NCBI GenBank assembly: GCA_021202925.1
Contig: JAJQCD010000038.1
Span: 187,970-251,969, forward strand
Origin: Clostridiales bacterium
GTDB taxonomy: Bacteria > Bacillota > Clostridia > Lachnospirales > Lachnospiraceae
Direction: 5' to 3'
Length of the DNA: 64,000 nucleotides
The position numbers were made by a program, and so were the translations under genes. Shown piece by piece: positions 1 to 8,915 of the stretch. The notes below the pieces were generated by a model. That model saw nothing but the letters and a program-made list of their open reading frames with translations, had not been told where the DNA came from and made no database searches. The first letter of the stretch is position 1, and each line of letters starts with the position of its first letter.

Positions 1-585
1 GTAATCGCTCAAATTGGTGAAACGGCGGCCTGCCATCTTGACCACATTGACATAGCCGACAAACTTCTCATTCTCACGGATCGGAAGCTGGAACGGTGCG
101 ATGCTTCTGCCGAATCTTCTCTCCAGCTTCAGGACAAGCTCGCGGAAGCTTGCATGATCATCATCCATATTGGTAACAAAAATCAGACGCGGCAGGTTCA
201 GCTTATCACAGAGTTCCCATGCCTTCTCGGTACCGACTTCGATACCGGCCTTGCAATTCACAACAATCACGGCCGCATCAGCCACGCTGACCGCCTCTTC
301 TACCTCACCCACGAAATCAAAATATCCCGGTGTATCCAGAATATTGATCTTCATCGGACCATTGTCTCCCTTGTACTCCAGTGGAATCAGAGAGGTCGAA
401 ATGGAAAACTGGCGCTTGATTTCTTCCTTATCGTAGTCGCTGATGGTATTGCCATCCGGAACCTTACCCATACGTTTCGTGACTCCGGTCACCAGCGCCA
501 GCGCCTCGGCAACCGTCGTCTTACCTGCCCCGCCATGGCCTAACAGCACGACGTTACGGATCTGCTTTGTTCCATATACGTTCAT
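1..585 (-). CDS. Elongation factor G-like GTPase, 5' part only
   Basis: The first 195 residues of a translational GTPase; the rest lies beyond the left edge. The P-loop GHGGAGKTT lies near residue 16, the DTPGYFDF switch II/G3 motif near residue 80, and the NKxD position reads TNMDDD. The start ATG at 585 has an AGGAGG site nine bases upstream. The altered G4 motif (TNMD instead of NKMD) points to the EF-G-like paralogue group (often called FusA2-type) rather than canonical EF-G, but this is an inference from a fragment. It has its own promoter and is divergent from tyrA. Confidence 0.85.
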   Translation of the reverse strand, partial: MNVYGTKQIRNVVLLGHGGAGKTTVAEALALVTGVTKRMGKVPDGNTISDYDKEEIKRQFSISTSLIPLEYKGDNGPMKINILDTPGYFDFVGEVEEAVSVADAAVIVVNCKAGIEVGTEKAWELCDKLNLPRLIFVTNMDDDHASFRELVLKLERRFGRSIAPFQLPIRENEKFVGYVNVVKMAGRRFTNLSDY

Positions 586-625
586 AAAATACCTCCTGTA
601 CATTATTCTTGCCCTTATAGATGAT

Positions 626-654
626 ATTCTACTAGAAAAGTTCGAATATTTCAA
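626..654 (-). promoter_or_regulatory. Promoter of the EF-G-like gene
   Basis: On the minus strand, TTGAAA and TAGAAT are separated by 17 bases, about 40 bases upstream of the start codon. Confidence 0.6.
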
Positions 655-739
655 GTTAAACTGATATTTTGCACAAGTTATTTTTCATCCATTATCTGAA
701 TTGCCTTCCATCGATTGTGGAGTTTAAAGCGTTAAAGTG

Positions 740-768
740 TTGACAACCCCATCCGGATGGAGTAGAAT
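740..768 (+). promoter_or_regulatory. Promoter of tyrA-aroA
   Basis: TTGACA (740-745) and TAGAAT (763-768) are separated by 17 bases, 36 bases before tyrA. The two genes downstream are probably cotranscribed. Confidence 0.7.
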
Positions 769-804
769 AACGGGGTATGTGAGTGTTCAGGGAGGAATGG
801 AGCA

Positions 805-1899
805 ATGGCAGATTCTACATTTGGTTTTATCGGACTGGGACTGATCGGCGGATCGATTGCAAGAGGAATCCGGCGGGCGCAGCCGGACGCACGGATCATG
901 GCATATATGCGTACCCGCTCCAGACTGGAGCAGGCACAGGCAGACGGAATTGTCGACGTGATTCTTGACGGTGTCACGGAAGAACTGCGTGCCTGTGATA
1001 TTATTTTTCTGTGCACGCCGGTGGAATACAATGCCGCCTACCTGTCACAGGTTCGTCCCTTTCTCAGGGACGGCGCAATTCTCACGGACGTCGGCAGCAC
1101 AAAGACCGACATTCACCGGGTTGTGACGGAGCTTGGCTTCGAAGACGTCTTCATCGGCAGCCATCCCATGGCGGGATCCGAAAAAACCGGCTATGAGAAT
1201 TCGACGGATCACCTGCTGGAAAATGCCTACTATATTATCACGCCAACTGCAAAATCACGCCAGGAGGATGTCGACCGTCTGATTCATGTGGCCCAGCTGA
1301 TCCATTCCATCCCGATTGTCCTCGATTATGAAGAACATGACCGGGTCGTCGCCGCCATCAGCCATCTGCCTCACCTGATTGCTTCGAGCCTGGTCAATCT
1401 TGTCAGAGACTCGGATAATTCGCAGGGGCTGATGAGGCGCCTGGCAGCCGGAGGCTTTAAGGACATTACCCGGATTGCTTCCTCGTCACCGGTGATGTGG
1501 GAACAGATCTGCATGACCAACACCGGCAACCTCATCCCGATGCTGGAATCCTATATTGGATCCCTGCAGGAGATCCTTGCTTCTCTGAAGGACCGGGATG
1601 CACAGGCAATCCATGACCTGTTTGACACCTCCCGGACTTACCGCAATTCCTTCTCCGAGAAGGCATCCGGTTCCCTCCTTCCGGATTATTCCTTCACGGT
1701 AGACATTGTGGATGAACCAGGCGCGATCGCGACGCTCTCCTGTATTTTAAGCGCACGCGGCATCAACATCTGCAACATGGGCATCAATCATAACCGGGAG
1801 CATGGAGAGGGTGCGCTTCGGATTACTTTTTACGATGAGGCCAGTGAAAAGGCCGCCTGGAATCAGCTCAGGAAATACAATTACGAATTGATCAAATAA
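805..1899 (+). CDS. tyrA: Prephenate dehydrogenase with C-terminal ACT domain
   Basis: Oxidatively decarboxylates prephenate to 4-hydroxyphenylpyruvate for tyrosine synthesis, in the cytoplasm. The 364-residue protein begins with a Rossmann NAD(P) motif (GLGLIGGS, about residues 8-15). It carries the family block SHPMAGSEKTGYENS with the catalytic-site histidine, and ends with an ACT domain (about 290-364) of the kind that gives tyrosine feedback control. The start follows a GGAGGA site. It lies 16 bases upstream of aroA, so the two form a small aromatic amino acid operon. Confidence 0.95.
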   Translation: MADSTFGFIGLGLIGGSIARGIRRAQPDARIMAYMRTRSRLEQAQADGIVDVILDGVTEELRACDIIFLCTPVEYNAAYLSQVRPFLRDGAILTDVGSTKTDIHRVVTELGFEDVFIGSHPMAGSEKTGYENSTDHLLENAYYIITPTAKSRQEDVDRLIHVAQLIHSIPIVLDYEEHDRVVAAISHLPHLIASSLVNLVRDSDNSQGLMRRLAAGGFKDITRIASSSPVMWEQICMTNTGNLIPMLESYIGSLQEILASLKDRDAQAIHDLFDTSRTYRNSFSEKASGSLLPDYSFTVDIVDEPGAIATLSCILSARGINICNMGINHNREHGEGALRITFYDEASEKAAWNQLRKYNYELIK

Positions 1900-1915
1900 C
1901 AGGAGCATATGAACT

Positions 1916-3193
1916 ATGAAATTCAGTAAGGCAAACCGACTTCGCGGAGAAGTCGCCATACCGGGAGACAAGTCCATCTCCCACCGTTCCGTGATGATCG
2001 GTTCCCTGGCAAAGGGAGATACCGTCATCCGGCATTTTCTGCAGGGAGCGGATTGTCTGTCAACCATCGCCTGCTTTCAGAGTATGGGCATCGACATTGA
2101 AAATCTGGGCGAGACGGTGGTTGTCCACGGCAAGGGACTTCACGGACTGCAAAAGCCGGACTGTGTCCTCGACTGCGGAAACAGCGGTACAACAACCCGT
2201 CTCATCTCCGGTATCCTCGCGGCACAGAACTTTTCTGTCACGCTGACCGGCGATGCTTCCATTCAGAAACGGCCCATGCAGCGCATTATGACGCCGCTCA
2301 GTCAGATGGGGGCGGACATTCGCAGCCTCCGGGGCAATGGCTGCTCGCCCCTGCAGATTACGGGAAGCCCTCTGCATGGCATTCATTATACGTCGCCAGT
2401 CGCCTCCGCGCAGGTTAAGTCCACAATCCTGCTCGCCGGTCTCTATGCCGACGGCGAAACACACGTCACCGAACCACAGCTTTCCCGCAACCACACGGAA
2501 CTGATGCTCTCTCACTTCGGAGCCAGTGTCCGCACAGAAGGCACAACCGCAATCGTGCAGCCCGCCGACGAACTCATCGCGCGCAGCGTCACCGTTCCCG
2601 GCGACATCTCTTCTGCTGCTTATTTCATTGCTGTGGGAATCCTGGTTCCCGGCTCTGAGATTCTGATCCGCAACGTCGGCATCAATCCGACCCGGGCGGG
2701 TATCCTCGAAGTCTGCCGTCAGATGGGCGCCGATCTGAAGCTGCTGAACCGGCGCGGCCAGAGCGAACCGATGGCCGACATCCTTGTGCGCACCTCCAGT
2801 CTGCACGGCACTGAGATTGGCGGAGCAATTATCCCGACCCTGATTGACGAATTGCCGATGATTGCCGCCATGGCCTGCTTTGCCGAAGGTACGACCGTGA
2901 TTCGCGATGCCACGGAACTTAAGGTAAAGGAAAGCAACCGGATCGAAGTGATGGTGCACAGCCTTTCCGCCATGGGAGCGGATGTGACGGAAACCGAAGA
3001 CGGCATGATTATCCACGGAGGAAAACCGCTGCACGGCGCAGTCATCGACAGCCGCCTTGACCACCGGATCGCCATGACTTTCGCGGTCACCGCCTGCTGC
3101 GTGGAGGGAGAAACGGAAATTCTGGGCGCAGAATGCGTCAACATTTCCTATCCCGGTTTTTATCAGGATCTGAACCGCCTGACACAATCCTGA
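1916..3193 (+). CDS. aroA: 3-phosphoshikimate 1-carboxyvinyltransferase (EPSP synthase)
   Basis: Joins shikimate-3-phosphate and phosphoenolpyruvate to give EPSP, the sixth step of the shikimate pathway. At 425 residues it has the normal length. Visible signatures are the N-terminal GDKSISHRS substrate loop (about 18-26), the CGNSGTTTRL block that is the first family signature, and KESNRIE near residue 341, the second. Each of the two globular halves is complete. Cotranscription with tyrA is likely from the short gap. Confidence 0.97.
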   Translation: MKFSKANRLRGEVAIPGDKSISHRSVMIGSLAKGDTVIRHFLQGADCLSTIACFQSMGIDIENLGETVVVHGKGLHGLQKPDCVLDCGNSGTTTRLISGILAAQNFSVTLTGDASIQKRPMQRIMTPLSQMGADIRSLRGNGCSPLQITGSPLHGIHYTSPVASAQVKSTILLAGLYADGETHVTEPQLSRNHTELMLSHFGASVRTEGTTAIVQPADELIARSVTVPGDISSAAYFIAVGILVPGSEILIRNVGINPTRAGILEVCRQMGADLKLLNRRGQSEPMADILVRTSSLHGTEIGGAIIPTLIDELPMIAAMACFAEGTTVIRDATELKVKESNRIEVMVHSLSAMGADVTETEDGMIIHGGKPLHGAVIDSRLDHRIAMTFAVTACCVEGETEILGAECVNISYPGFYQDLNRLTQS

Positions 3194-3281
3194 CATGATT
3201 TATGGGCTGCCCGCATGGCAGTCCATTTCTTAATATTCCCTTGCAAATTTCTTCCAATTCCCCGTAATCCCGGAAAACCAC

Positions 3282-3310
3282 TTGGCAATAAAACAGGATT
3301 CATGTATAAT
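3282..3310 (+). promoter_or_regulatory. Promoter of the SGNH hydrolase gene
   Basis: TTGGCA and TATAAT are separated by 17 bases. Transcription would start near 3317, leaving an untranslated leader of about 130 bases before the ATG at 3451. Confidence 0.65.
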
Positions 3311-3319
3311 TGGGATAGC

Positions 3320-3407
3320 CATTCAGACCGGGGCGCATCCCAAATCACCCGTTGCATGGTCTGAATGATCATCAGAACGACAAAGCCTGTCATTCGCAGC
3401 TTTTTCC
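3320..3407 (+). promoter_or_regulatory. Structured 5' leader of the SGNH hydrolase gene
   Basis: A perfect 10-base inverted repeat, CATTCAGACC (3320-3329) and GGTCTGAATG (3358-3367), starts almost at the predicted transcription start. It is followed at about 3380-3407 by a short hairpin (AAAGCCTG ... CAGCTTT) ending in a run of T. This is the shape of a leader with a conditional terminator. I do not recognise it as a known riboswitch class. Confidence 0.4.
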
Positions 3408-3450
3408 ATATGCCAGGCAGGTCAAAATCCAGAATCAGGAGACAAAACAG

Positions 3451-5085
3451 ATGAACATCACTTACAGGCGCATCAAGGCACTTCTTTTCAGTTGTGTCAT
3501 CGCAGTTACCACGGCATGTTCCGCGATCCCGGCCATGGCAGAGGAAGCCATCATCTCCGCCCCGTCGGAGTCCTCATCCTCGTCCTCTTCCCCATCGATT
3601 CAGACGAGTGCGGCCAACATTTCCGTCAGCTCCGGAACCACTCTCTGGGTGGTCGGCGACTCAACAGCCGCCTCTTTCAATGACACCAATTATTATTCTC
3701 CCCGTTATGGCTGGGGGACACAGCTGGGGCTTTATATCCAGGGACTGAATATCCAGAATCTGGCAGTCTCCGGCACCAGTTCCAAAAGTTATCTGGACAC
3801 CGAACAATACCGGTATCTGGTGAACAACATCAAATCCGGCGACTATCTCCTGATCGGATTTGGCCACAATGACGAACGGGCAGAACTGGGGCGCTACACC
3901 AGTCCCAGCGGTTCCCCATCGGTCGTCGGTTCATTCCAGTATTACCTGTATGAGAATTATATTCTCGTAGCCAGGGAGCACGGAGCGACACCGGTTCTGG
4001 TCACACCAATCGTCCGCCGGGACACCGGCAACAATTATAACGGTGAAAGCGGCCATATCACGACAACCGTCACCAATGAAGAAGGCACCTTCCAGGGCGG
4101 CGACTACGCGAAGGCAATCTGGCAGCTTGGTGTCGGCAAGAGTGTCACGGTTCTTGATCTGACCGCACGCACAAAAGCCGTTTATGAACAGCTCGGCGCA
4201 GACGGCGTAAAGAACCGCCACGCCTGGACCTCGCAGAGAGAAGCCAGCATCGACAACACGCATACCAACCTGTATGGTGCACAGTGCAATGCATGGTTCA
4301 TCGCGGACGAACTGCTCAATTCCAGCTGTGACCTGAAAAATTATGTGATTTCCAATCCGCAGGTACCGGAGTACACCAGCGCTTCCATCAATGCCGCCTA
4401 TCACGAGCAGGCATTCAGCGCTCCGACTTCGCTCAGTACCCTCTGGCCTTCCATTGGCGACTGGAAGGCAACCGTATTCGGTGACATCGATGGGCCCGAA
4501 TACCTGAACTATCTCTACTTCAACCTTTCGCAGGAAGGGAACGGCATCCGCATGGCAGTCGGTGAGAGTTCCGGCGGCGTCCGCTCCCAGTCGGTCGGCA
4601 AGATTGCCCAGGCCAGCGACGGAATCGCCATGTATTACCGCGAAGTACCGGCCGGTTCGAATTTCACCCTTTCTGCTGATGTGACCATCCACGCATTCGA
4701 TGCGAACAACCAGGCGTCCTTTGGCCTCATGGTTCGCGACGACATCTATCTGGACACCATCATCAACGACACGATGGGCGACTATGTGGCAGCGGCTCCC
4801 CTGATGCTCGGCTCTTCCGAGCCCTGGAACTGCTTCGCGCGCAAGAACGGCGTCCTGACCCGGGGCGACGGCCTTCAGATCGGTTATAATCCCGGTGATA
4901 CGGTTCATGTCACCATCAGCAAGGGAACGGATGGCTATACCTGCCAGTTCGGCGACAATCCTGCCATTTCTGCCGGATTCGATTTCGCACTGACCGCTGT
5001 CGATCCCAATTATGTCTACGTTGGCATGTTCGTCGCAAGGAACGCGGACGTCACCTTCCAGAATGTGACGCTTACCTATCAATAA
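3451..5085 (+). CDS. Secreted SGNH/GDSL esterase, rhamnogalacturonan acetylesterase-like
   Basis: Probable exported carbohydrate esterase of 544 residues. A signal peptide (basic MNITYRRIK, then a hydrophobic stretch ending AMA, about residue 30) is followed by a serine-rich linker (about 37-52). The SGNH blocks are GDST with nucleophile Ser70, a Gly in the SGTSSKSY region, GFGHND (135-140) and a D267-x2-H270 catalytic pair. The C-terminal 200 residues form a separate domain that looks beta-rich and could bind carbohydrate. No sortase motif or SLH domain is seen. An upstream in-frame ATG at 3352 was rejected because AGGAGA precedes 3451. Removal of acetyl groups from pectin or another glycan is inferred from the family. 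Confidence 0.8.
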   Translation: MNITYRRIKALLFSCVIAVTTACSAIPAMAEEAIISAPSESSSSSSSPSIQTSAANISVSSGTTLWVVGDSTAASFNDTNYYSPRYGWGTQLGLYIQGLNIQNLAVSGTSSKSYLDTEQYRYLVNNIKSGDYLLIGFGHNDERAELGRYTSPSGSPSVVGSFQYYLYENYILVAREHGATPVLVTPIVRRDTGNNYNGESGHITTTVTNEEGTFQGGDYAKAIWQLGVGKSVTVLDLTARTKAVYEQLGADGVKNRHAWTSQREASIDNTHTNLYGAQCNAWFIADELLNSSCDLKNYVISNPQVPEYTSASINAAYHEQAFSAPTSLSTLWPSIGDWKATVFGDIDGPEYLNYLYFNLSQEGNGIRMAVGESSGGVRSQSVGKIAQASDGIAMYYREVPAGSNFTLSADVTIHAFDANNQASFGLMVRDDIYLDTIINDTMGDYVAAAPLMLGSSEPWNCFARKNGVLTRGDGLQIGYNPGDTVHVTISKGTDGYTCQFGDNPAISAGFDFALTAVDPNYVYVGMFVARNADVTFQNVTLTYQ

Positions 5086-5106
5086 ATCACGATTGCGCGG
5101 CTACCG

Positions 5107-5150
5107 TAAAAGAACGGGGCATCCTGCAGACAGGATTCCCCGTTCTTTTA
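5107..5150. terminator. Bidirectional rho-independent terminator
   Basis: A perfect 13-base inverted repeat (5107-5119 and 5138-5150), extended by ATCCTG/CAGGAT inside, has an A run on one side and a T run on the other. It serves the two convergent genes that end at 5085 and 5189. Confidence 0.85.
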
Positions 5151-5188
5151 CTGCTTATTGATACCATCTCACCGGCACCTTATTTCTC

Positions 5189-5917
5189 TTACTCGTCCCA
5201 GTTGTGATACACGGCCTGGACGTCGTCGTCTCCATCGAGCAGATCCAGAATCCGGTTCATCTTCTTGATATCTTCCTCATTCTTCAGTTCCACATAGTTC
5301 TGAGGAATCATGGTCACATCGGCCTCCGTCATCGGAATACCCGCCTTCTCAAGTGCCTCACGAACCGCGCTGAAATCATCCGGGTCGGTAATCACTTCAT
5401 AGCTGTCGGCTTCCTCGGAAAAATCCTCTGCACCGGCATCCAGAACCTGCATCATCAGGTCATCTGCATCCATCTCGCATTCTTCCTTGTCAATGATGAT
5501 CTGGCCTTTTTTGTCAAACATGAACGATACGCTTCCCTGGGCGCCGACATTGCCGCCTCCCTTCGTGAACGCGCTGCGCACGTTCGCCGCCGTACGGTTC
5601 TTATTGTCCGTCAGGGTACTCACAATGATCGCTACGCCACTCGGCCCATACCCTTCGTAAGTAAGCACCTCATAGTTTACTGAATTCGCGTCGCCTGCGG
5701 CCTTCTTGATTCCCCGGTCAATCGTATCATTCGGCATATTGTTCGCCTTCGCCTTCGCGATGACATCGCGCAGCTTGCTGTTGTTCGCCGGATCCGGACC
5801 GCCCTCCTTCACCGCGACCGCCAGCTCGCGGCCAATCACCGTAAATACCTTGCCTTTCGCAGCGTCATTTCTCTCTTTCTTATGCTTGATATTGGCAAAT
5901 TTAGAATGTCCTGACAT
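5189..5917 (-). CDS. YebC/PmpR family DNA-binding regulator
   Basis: A 242-residue TACO1/YebC-type protein, full length for the family. The N-terminus [22 protein letters not shown] is shortened in the family only by a change at the usual W; the three-domain layout with an acidic central domain is preserved. Members are described as transcriptional regulators and, more recently, as factors that help ribosomes through difficult sequences. The gene is monocistronic, with its own promoter and the shared terminator downstream. Confidence 0.92.
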   Translation of the reverse strand: MSGHSKFANIKHKKERNDAAKGKVFTVIGRELAVAVKEGGPDPANNSKLRDVIAKAKANNMPNDTIDRGIKKAAGDANSVNYEVLTYEGYGPSGVAIIVSTLTDNKNRTAANVRSAFTKGGGNVGAQGSVSFMFDKKGQIIIDKEECEMDADDLMMQVLDAGAEDFSEEADSYEVITDPDDFSAVREALEKAGIPMTEADVTMIPQNYVELKNEEDIKKMNRILDLLDGDDDVQAVYHNWDE

Positions 5918-5984
5918 AAAAAATACAGCTCCTTATCTTCTCTCTTTTCGTCCGTCATGCCCCTCACCGGGACACATCCTGTTC

Positions 5985-6013
5985 ATTGTAGCACCATTCT
6001 TACATTCTGGCAA
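5985..6013 (-). promoter_or_regulatory. Promoter of the YebC gene
   Basis: On the minus strand TTGCCA and TACAAT are separated by 17 bases, about 70 bases before the start codon. Confidence 0.6.
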
Positions 6014-6036
6014 GAGATTTTCCGCCATCGAAACAA

Positions 6037-7113
6037 CTACAGGATATAGACTCCATTCGGATCAAAATCGAGATAAACCGTCTCGCCGGTCTCATAAACA
6101 CGACGGTTGACCGGATGATAGTCGGTGATCTGCACTTCCATCTCGCCGACGCTCATCTGATAATATTGATATGCGCCCATGAAGGTAGACAGCGTGACAG
6201 TCCCCTGGATCACACCCTGATCGGCGAGCCTGGCAGCTTCCGGACGAATGACCAGCGATGCTGCATCACCGGTTTTCGCTCCGGCATAATTCTGCACCTC
6301 GATCTCCTCGCCGGCCACGCAGATCTTTGCCGTATCGCCGGAGGCATTAACCACCTGGCAATCGAGGAAGTTGGCCTCGCCGATGAAATCCGCCACAAAT
6401 TTGGAATGGGGATGATAATAAATCTCACGGGGCGTTCCGATCTGCTCAACCTTGCCGCGGCTCATAATAATAATCTTGTCCGAAATACTCATCGCCTCGG
6501 ACTGGTCATGGGTCACGTAGATTGCAGTAATACCGACCTTCTGCTGGATCTTGCGGATCTCAGTGCGCATTGTCACACGCAGCTTCGCATCCAGATTGCT
6601 CAATGGCTCGTCAAAAAGCAGCACACCCGGCTCCAGCACCAGGGCTCGCGCCAGTGCCACCCGCTGCTGCTGGCCTCCGGAGAGCTGGTTGGTCATACGG
6701 GACTCCATCCCTTCCATCTCCACCAGTTTTAGAATATCCAGAACCTTTTCCCGGATCTCATCTTTTGGCAGCTTGCGGATCTTCAGACCATAAGCCACGT
6801 TATCAAATACGTTGTAATGCGGCAGCAGGGCGTAGCTCTGAAATACCATCGCCGTATCGCGCTTATTCGGCGTCAGGCTGTTGATCGCCTCGCCATCCAT
6901 ATAGATTTCGCCCTCGTCCGGGCTCTCAAATCCCGCAATCATACGCAGAATTGTCGTCTTGCCGCAGCCGGAAGGTCCCAGCAGCGTGACGAAGGTTCCC
7001 GGCTCAATATCCAGGTTCGCGTCCTGAACCGCGTAGAACTCTTTGCCGGTCTTGGGATCATTATAAATTTTTGAAATATGCTCCAGGCGCACGCCCTTTT
7101 TCTTCTTCTCCAT
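6037..7113 (-). CDS. ABC transporter ATP-binding protein, ferric iron / polyamine-type importer
   Basis: ATPase of a type I importer, 358 residues. Walker A GPSGCGKT is at 46-53, the Q-loop is in FQSYALLPH, the signature LSGGQQQR is near 144, Walker B LLFDEP near 165, and the H-loop is in VTHDQSEA. A TOBE-type regulatory domain fills the C-terminus. It is the last gene of a three-gene operon (lipoprotein, fused permease, ATPase), four bases after the permease. The gene order and fused permease match FbpABC/FutABC ferric-iron importers; a related phosphonate or thiamine substrate cannot be excluded. Confidence 0.9.
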   Translation of the reverse strand: MEKKKKGVRLEHISKIYNDPKTGKEFYAVQDANLDIEPGTFVTLLGPSGCGKTTILRMIAGFESPDEGEIYMDGEAINSLTPNKRDTAMVFQSYALLPHYNVFDNVAYGLKIRKLPKDEIREKVLDILKLVEMEGMESRMTNQLSGGQQQRVALARALVLEPGVLLFDEPLSNLDAKLRVTMRTEIRKIQQKVGITAIYVTHDQSEAMSISDKIIIMSRGKVEQIGTPREIYYHPHSKFVADFIGEANFLDCQVVNASGDTAKICVAGEEIEVQNYAGAKTGDAASLVIRPEAARLADQGVIQGTVTLSTFMGAYQYYQMSVGEMEVQITDYHPVNRRVYETGETVYLDFDPNGVYIL

Positions 7114-7117
7114 CCGA

Positions 7118-8827
7118 TCAGTCCTCCTCTTTGATCTTGCGGCTCACACCGAAAAATTTAATCAGCGTATTCATTACCAGCACCGCGCCATAGGTAATCG
7201 CAATCAGTACCGTAGCGTAGGCACAGGCGACGCCATAGTTGCCCTTCTCCGCCTGTTCATTGATCTGACAGGTAATCAGCAGGAAGTCCGGCGTTACCAG
7301 CAGGATAATGGCCGAAATCGCCGTGATACTGCGGACAAACGCAGTGACCAGACCACTGAAAAACGAATCCTTAATCAGCGGCAGCGTCACGGTCATGAAA
7401 ACATAGGCGGAATTGGCACCCATGTCATAAGCCGACTCCTCGATTGACTTATCGATCTGCCGCAGCGCCGAGATACCGCTTCGTGTACCGGTCGGCAGGC
7501 TTCGGACGATGAATACGATGATCAGAATCAGGCCGGTCCCGTAGAGACCGCTCATCAGACCGGTGCGGAACAGACCGTTCGCATAGCCGCGGATATAGCC
7601 GATACCAAGCACGGTACCGGGTACCGCCATCGCCAGCATGGATACAAACTCAATGAAACCTTTCAGCTTAAATGTCTTCTTGACCACGAGGTAGGAAATG
7701 ACCATCGAGAGGAATGCCGTCACCGGTGAAGCAATCAGCGAAAGGACAAAGGAGTCTTTAAATGCTTTCAGCCCACTCGTCTTAAGCATATACTGGAACC
7801 ATTTCAGACTGAGGCTGTAATCCCGCCCCCACAGCGTAAACAATGCTCCGAAAGGAACCATAATATAGAGAAGAATGACAAACGCCGCCACGATCGTACA
7901 GAAAATCGTCAGCGGAACCGTCACACTGGCATCCTCGATCAGCATCCGCTGACGGGAAGCCTTGCCAGTCAGAGTCGCCGCCGTCTTCTTTTCCAGATAA
8001 TATTTCTGGATCAGGAACAGCACCACCGTCAGGGACAACAGGACAACCGACATCGCAGCCGCGCCCGTCGAGTCATAAGCTCCCGTTACCTGCAGATAGA
8101 TCGTCGTTGCCAGTGTGTCATAAGAACCTCCGATCAACATCGGATTAGCGAAGTCCGCCACCGACTCGATAAACGTCACCAGAAACGCGTTTCCCAGACC
8201 CGGAAGCAGCAGAGGGAAGGTCACGCTCGTAAATACCTTCCAGCGGGTCGCTCCCATATCGCGGGTCGCTTCTTCCAGAGACGGATCAATGTTCTTCAAC
8301 AGTCCCTTTAACATCAGATAGCAGACCGGAAAGAAGGTCATCGTCTGCACAATCGCGATGCCCTTTAAGCCATATACATTCGAATCATAAATGTGCAGCA
8401 GCGACCGTGTGATCAGTCCGCTGCGCCCAAACAGCATAATCATCGACAGGGAAAGCACAAACGGCGGCGAAACGACCGGAAGCATCGACACCAGGCCGAA
8501 CAGCTTTTCCAGAAGTTTTGTTCTCAGCTTCACATATACCTCTACATATGCGAAAAGCAGTCCGATCGCCGTCGAAGCAAAGCCGACAATCAGCCCCAGC
8601 ACCAGAGTGTTTTTAAATGCCTGCCGGAAGCGTTCCATGCTCAGGACCCGCTTAAATACATCCGCCGTGATCCTTCCCTCCGAATATACGCTGTCGATCA
8701 GCAGCATCAGCAGCGGATATAGAATAAACAATGCCAGAAAGACCAGCAAAACTACGATCATGCTGATCAGGATCGGGTCAGAAAAAAACTTTTTGCGCTC
8801 CAGTTCAGCGCTCTGTCGTCTGGACAA
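7118..8827 (-). CDS. Fused ABC importer permease, FbpB-like
   Basis: A 569-residue membrane protein made of two tandem permease halves, each with about six membrane helices and an EAA-type loop contacting the ATPase (LEEATRDMGATRWKVF in the first half, IEESAYDMGANSAYVF in the second). This double-permease form is typical of the ferric-iron importer family. It sits between the binding protein and the ATPase. A strong hairpin separates it from the binding-protein gene, so it is probably expressed at lower level than that protein. Confidence 0.9.
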   Translation of the reverse strand: MSRRQSAELERKKFFSDPILISMIVVLLVFLALFILYPLLMLLIDSVYSEGRITADVFKRVLSMERFRQAFKNTLVLGLIVGFASTAIGLLFAYVEVYVKLRTKLLEKLFGLVSMLPVVSPPFVLSLSMIMLFGRSGLITRSLLHIYDSNVYGLKGIAIVQTMTFFPVCYLMLKGLLKNIDPSLEEATRDMGATRWKVFTSVTFPLLLPGLGNAFLVTFIESVADFANPMLIGGSYDTLATTIYLQVTGAYDSTGAAAMSVVLLSLTVVLFLIQKYYLEKKTAATLTGKASRQRMLIEDASVTVPLTIFCTIVAAFVILLYIMVPFGALFTLWGRDYSLSLKWFQYMLKTSGLKAFKDSFVLSLIASPVTAFLSMVISYLVVKKTFKLKGFIEFVSMLAMAVPGTVLGIGYIRGYANGLFRTGLMSGLYGTGLILIIVFIVRSLPTGTRSGISALRQIDKSIEESAYDMGANSAYVFMTVTLPLIKDSFFSGLVTAFVRSITAISAIILLVTPDFLLITCQINEQAEKGNYGVACAYATVLIAITYGAVLVMNTLIKFFGVSRKIKEED

Positions 8828-8860
8828 GGCCAGTCCCCCTTCCTCTTTCGGATATTTGGG

Positions 8861-8891
8861 AAAAAAGTATGCCGCGCATTGCGCGGCATAC
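8861..8891 (-). terminator. Intraoperonic terminator/attenuator after the binding-protein gene
   Basis: On the minus strand GTATGCCGCGC and GCGCGGCATAC form an 11-base perfect stem with a 3-base loop, followed by TTTTTT. It sits between the binding-protein gene and the permease gene. Partial termination here would give excess binding protein over the membrane parts, a common arrangement in importer operons. Confidence 0.85.
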
Positions 8892-8915
8892 TCCTCTCAT
8901 TCTCTTCAATACAGA

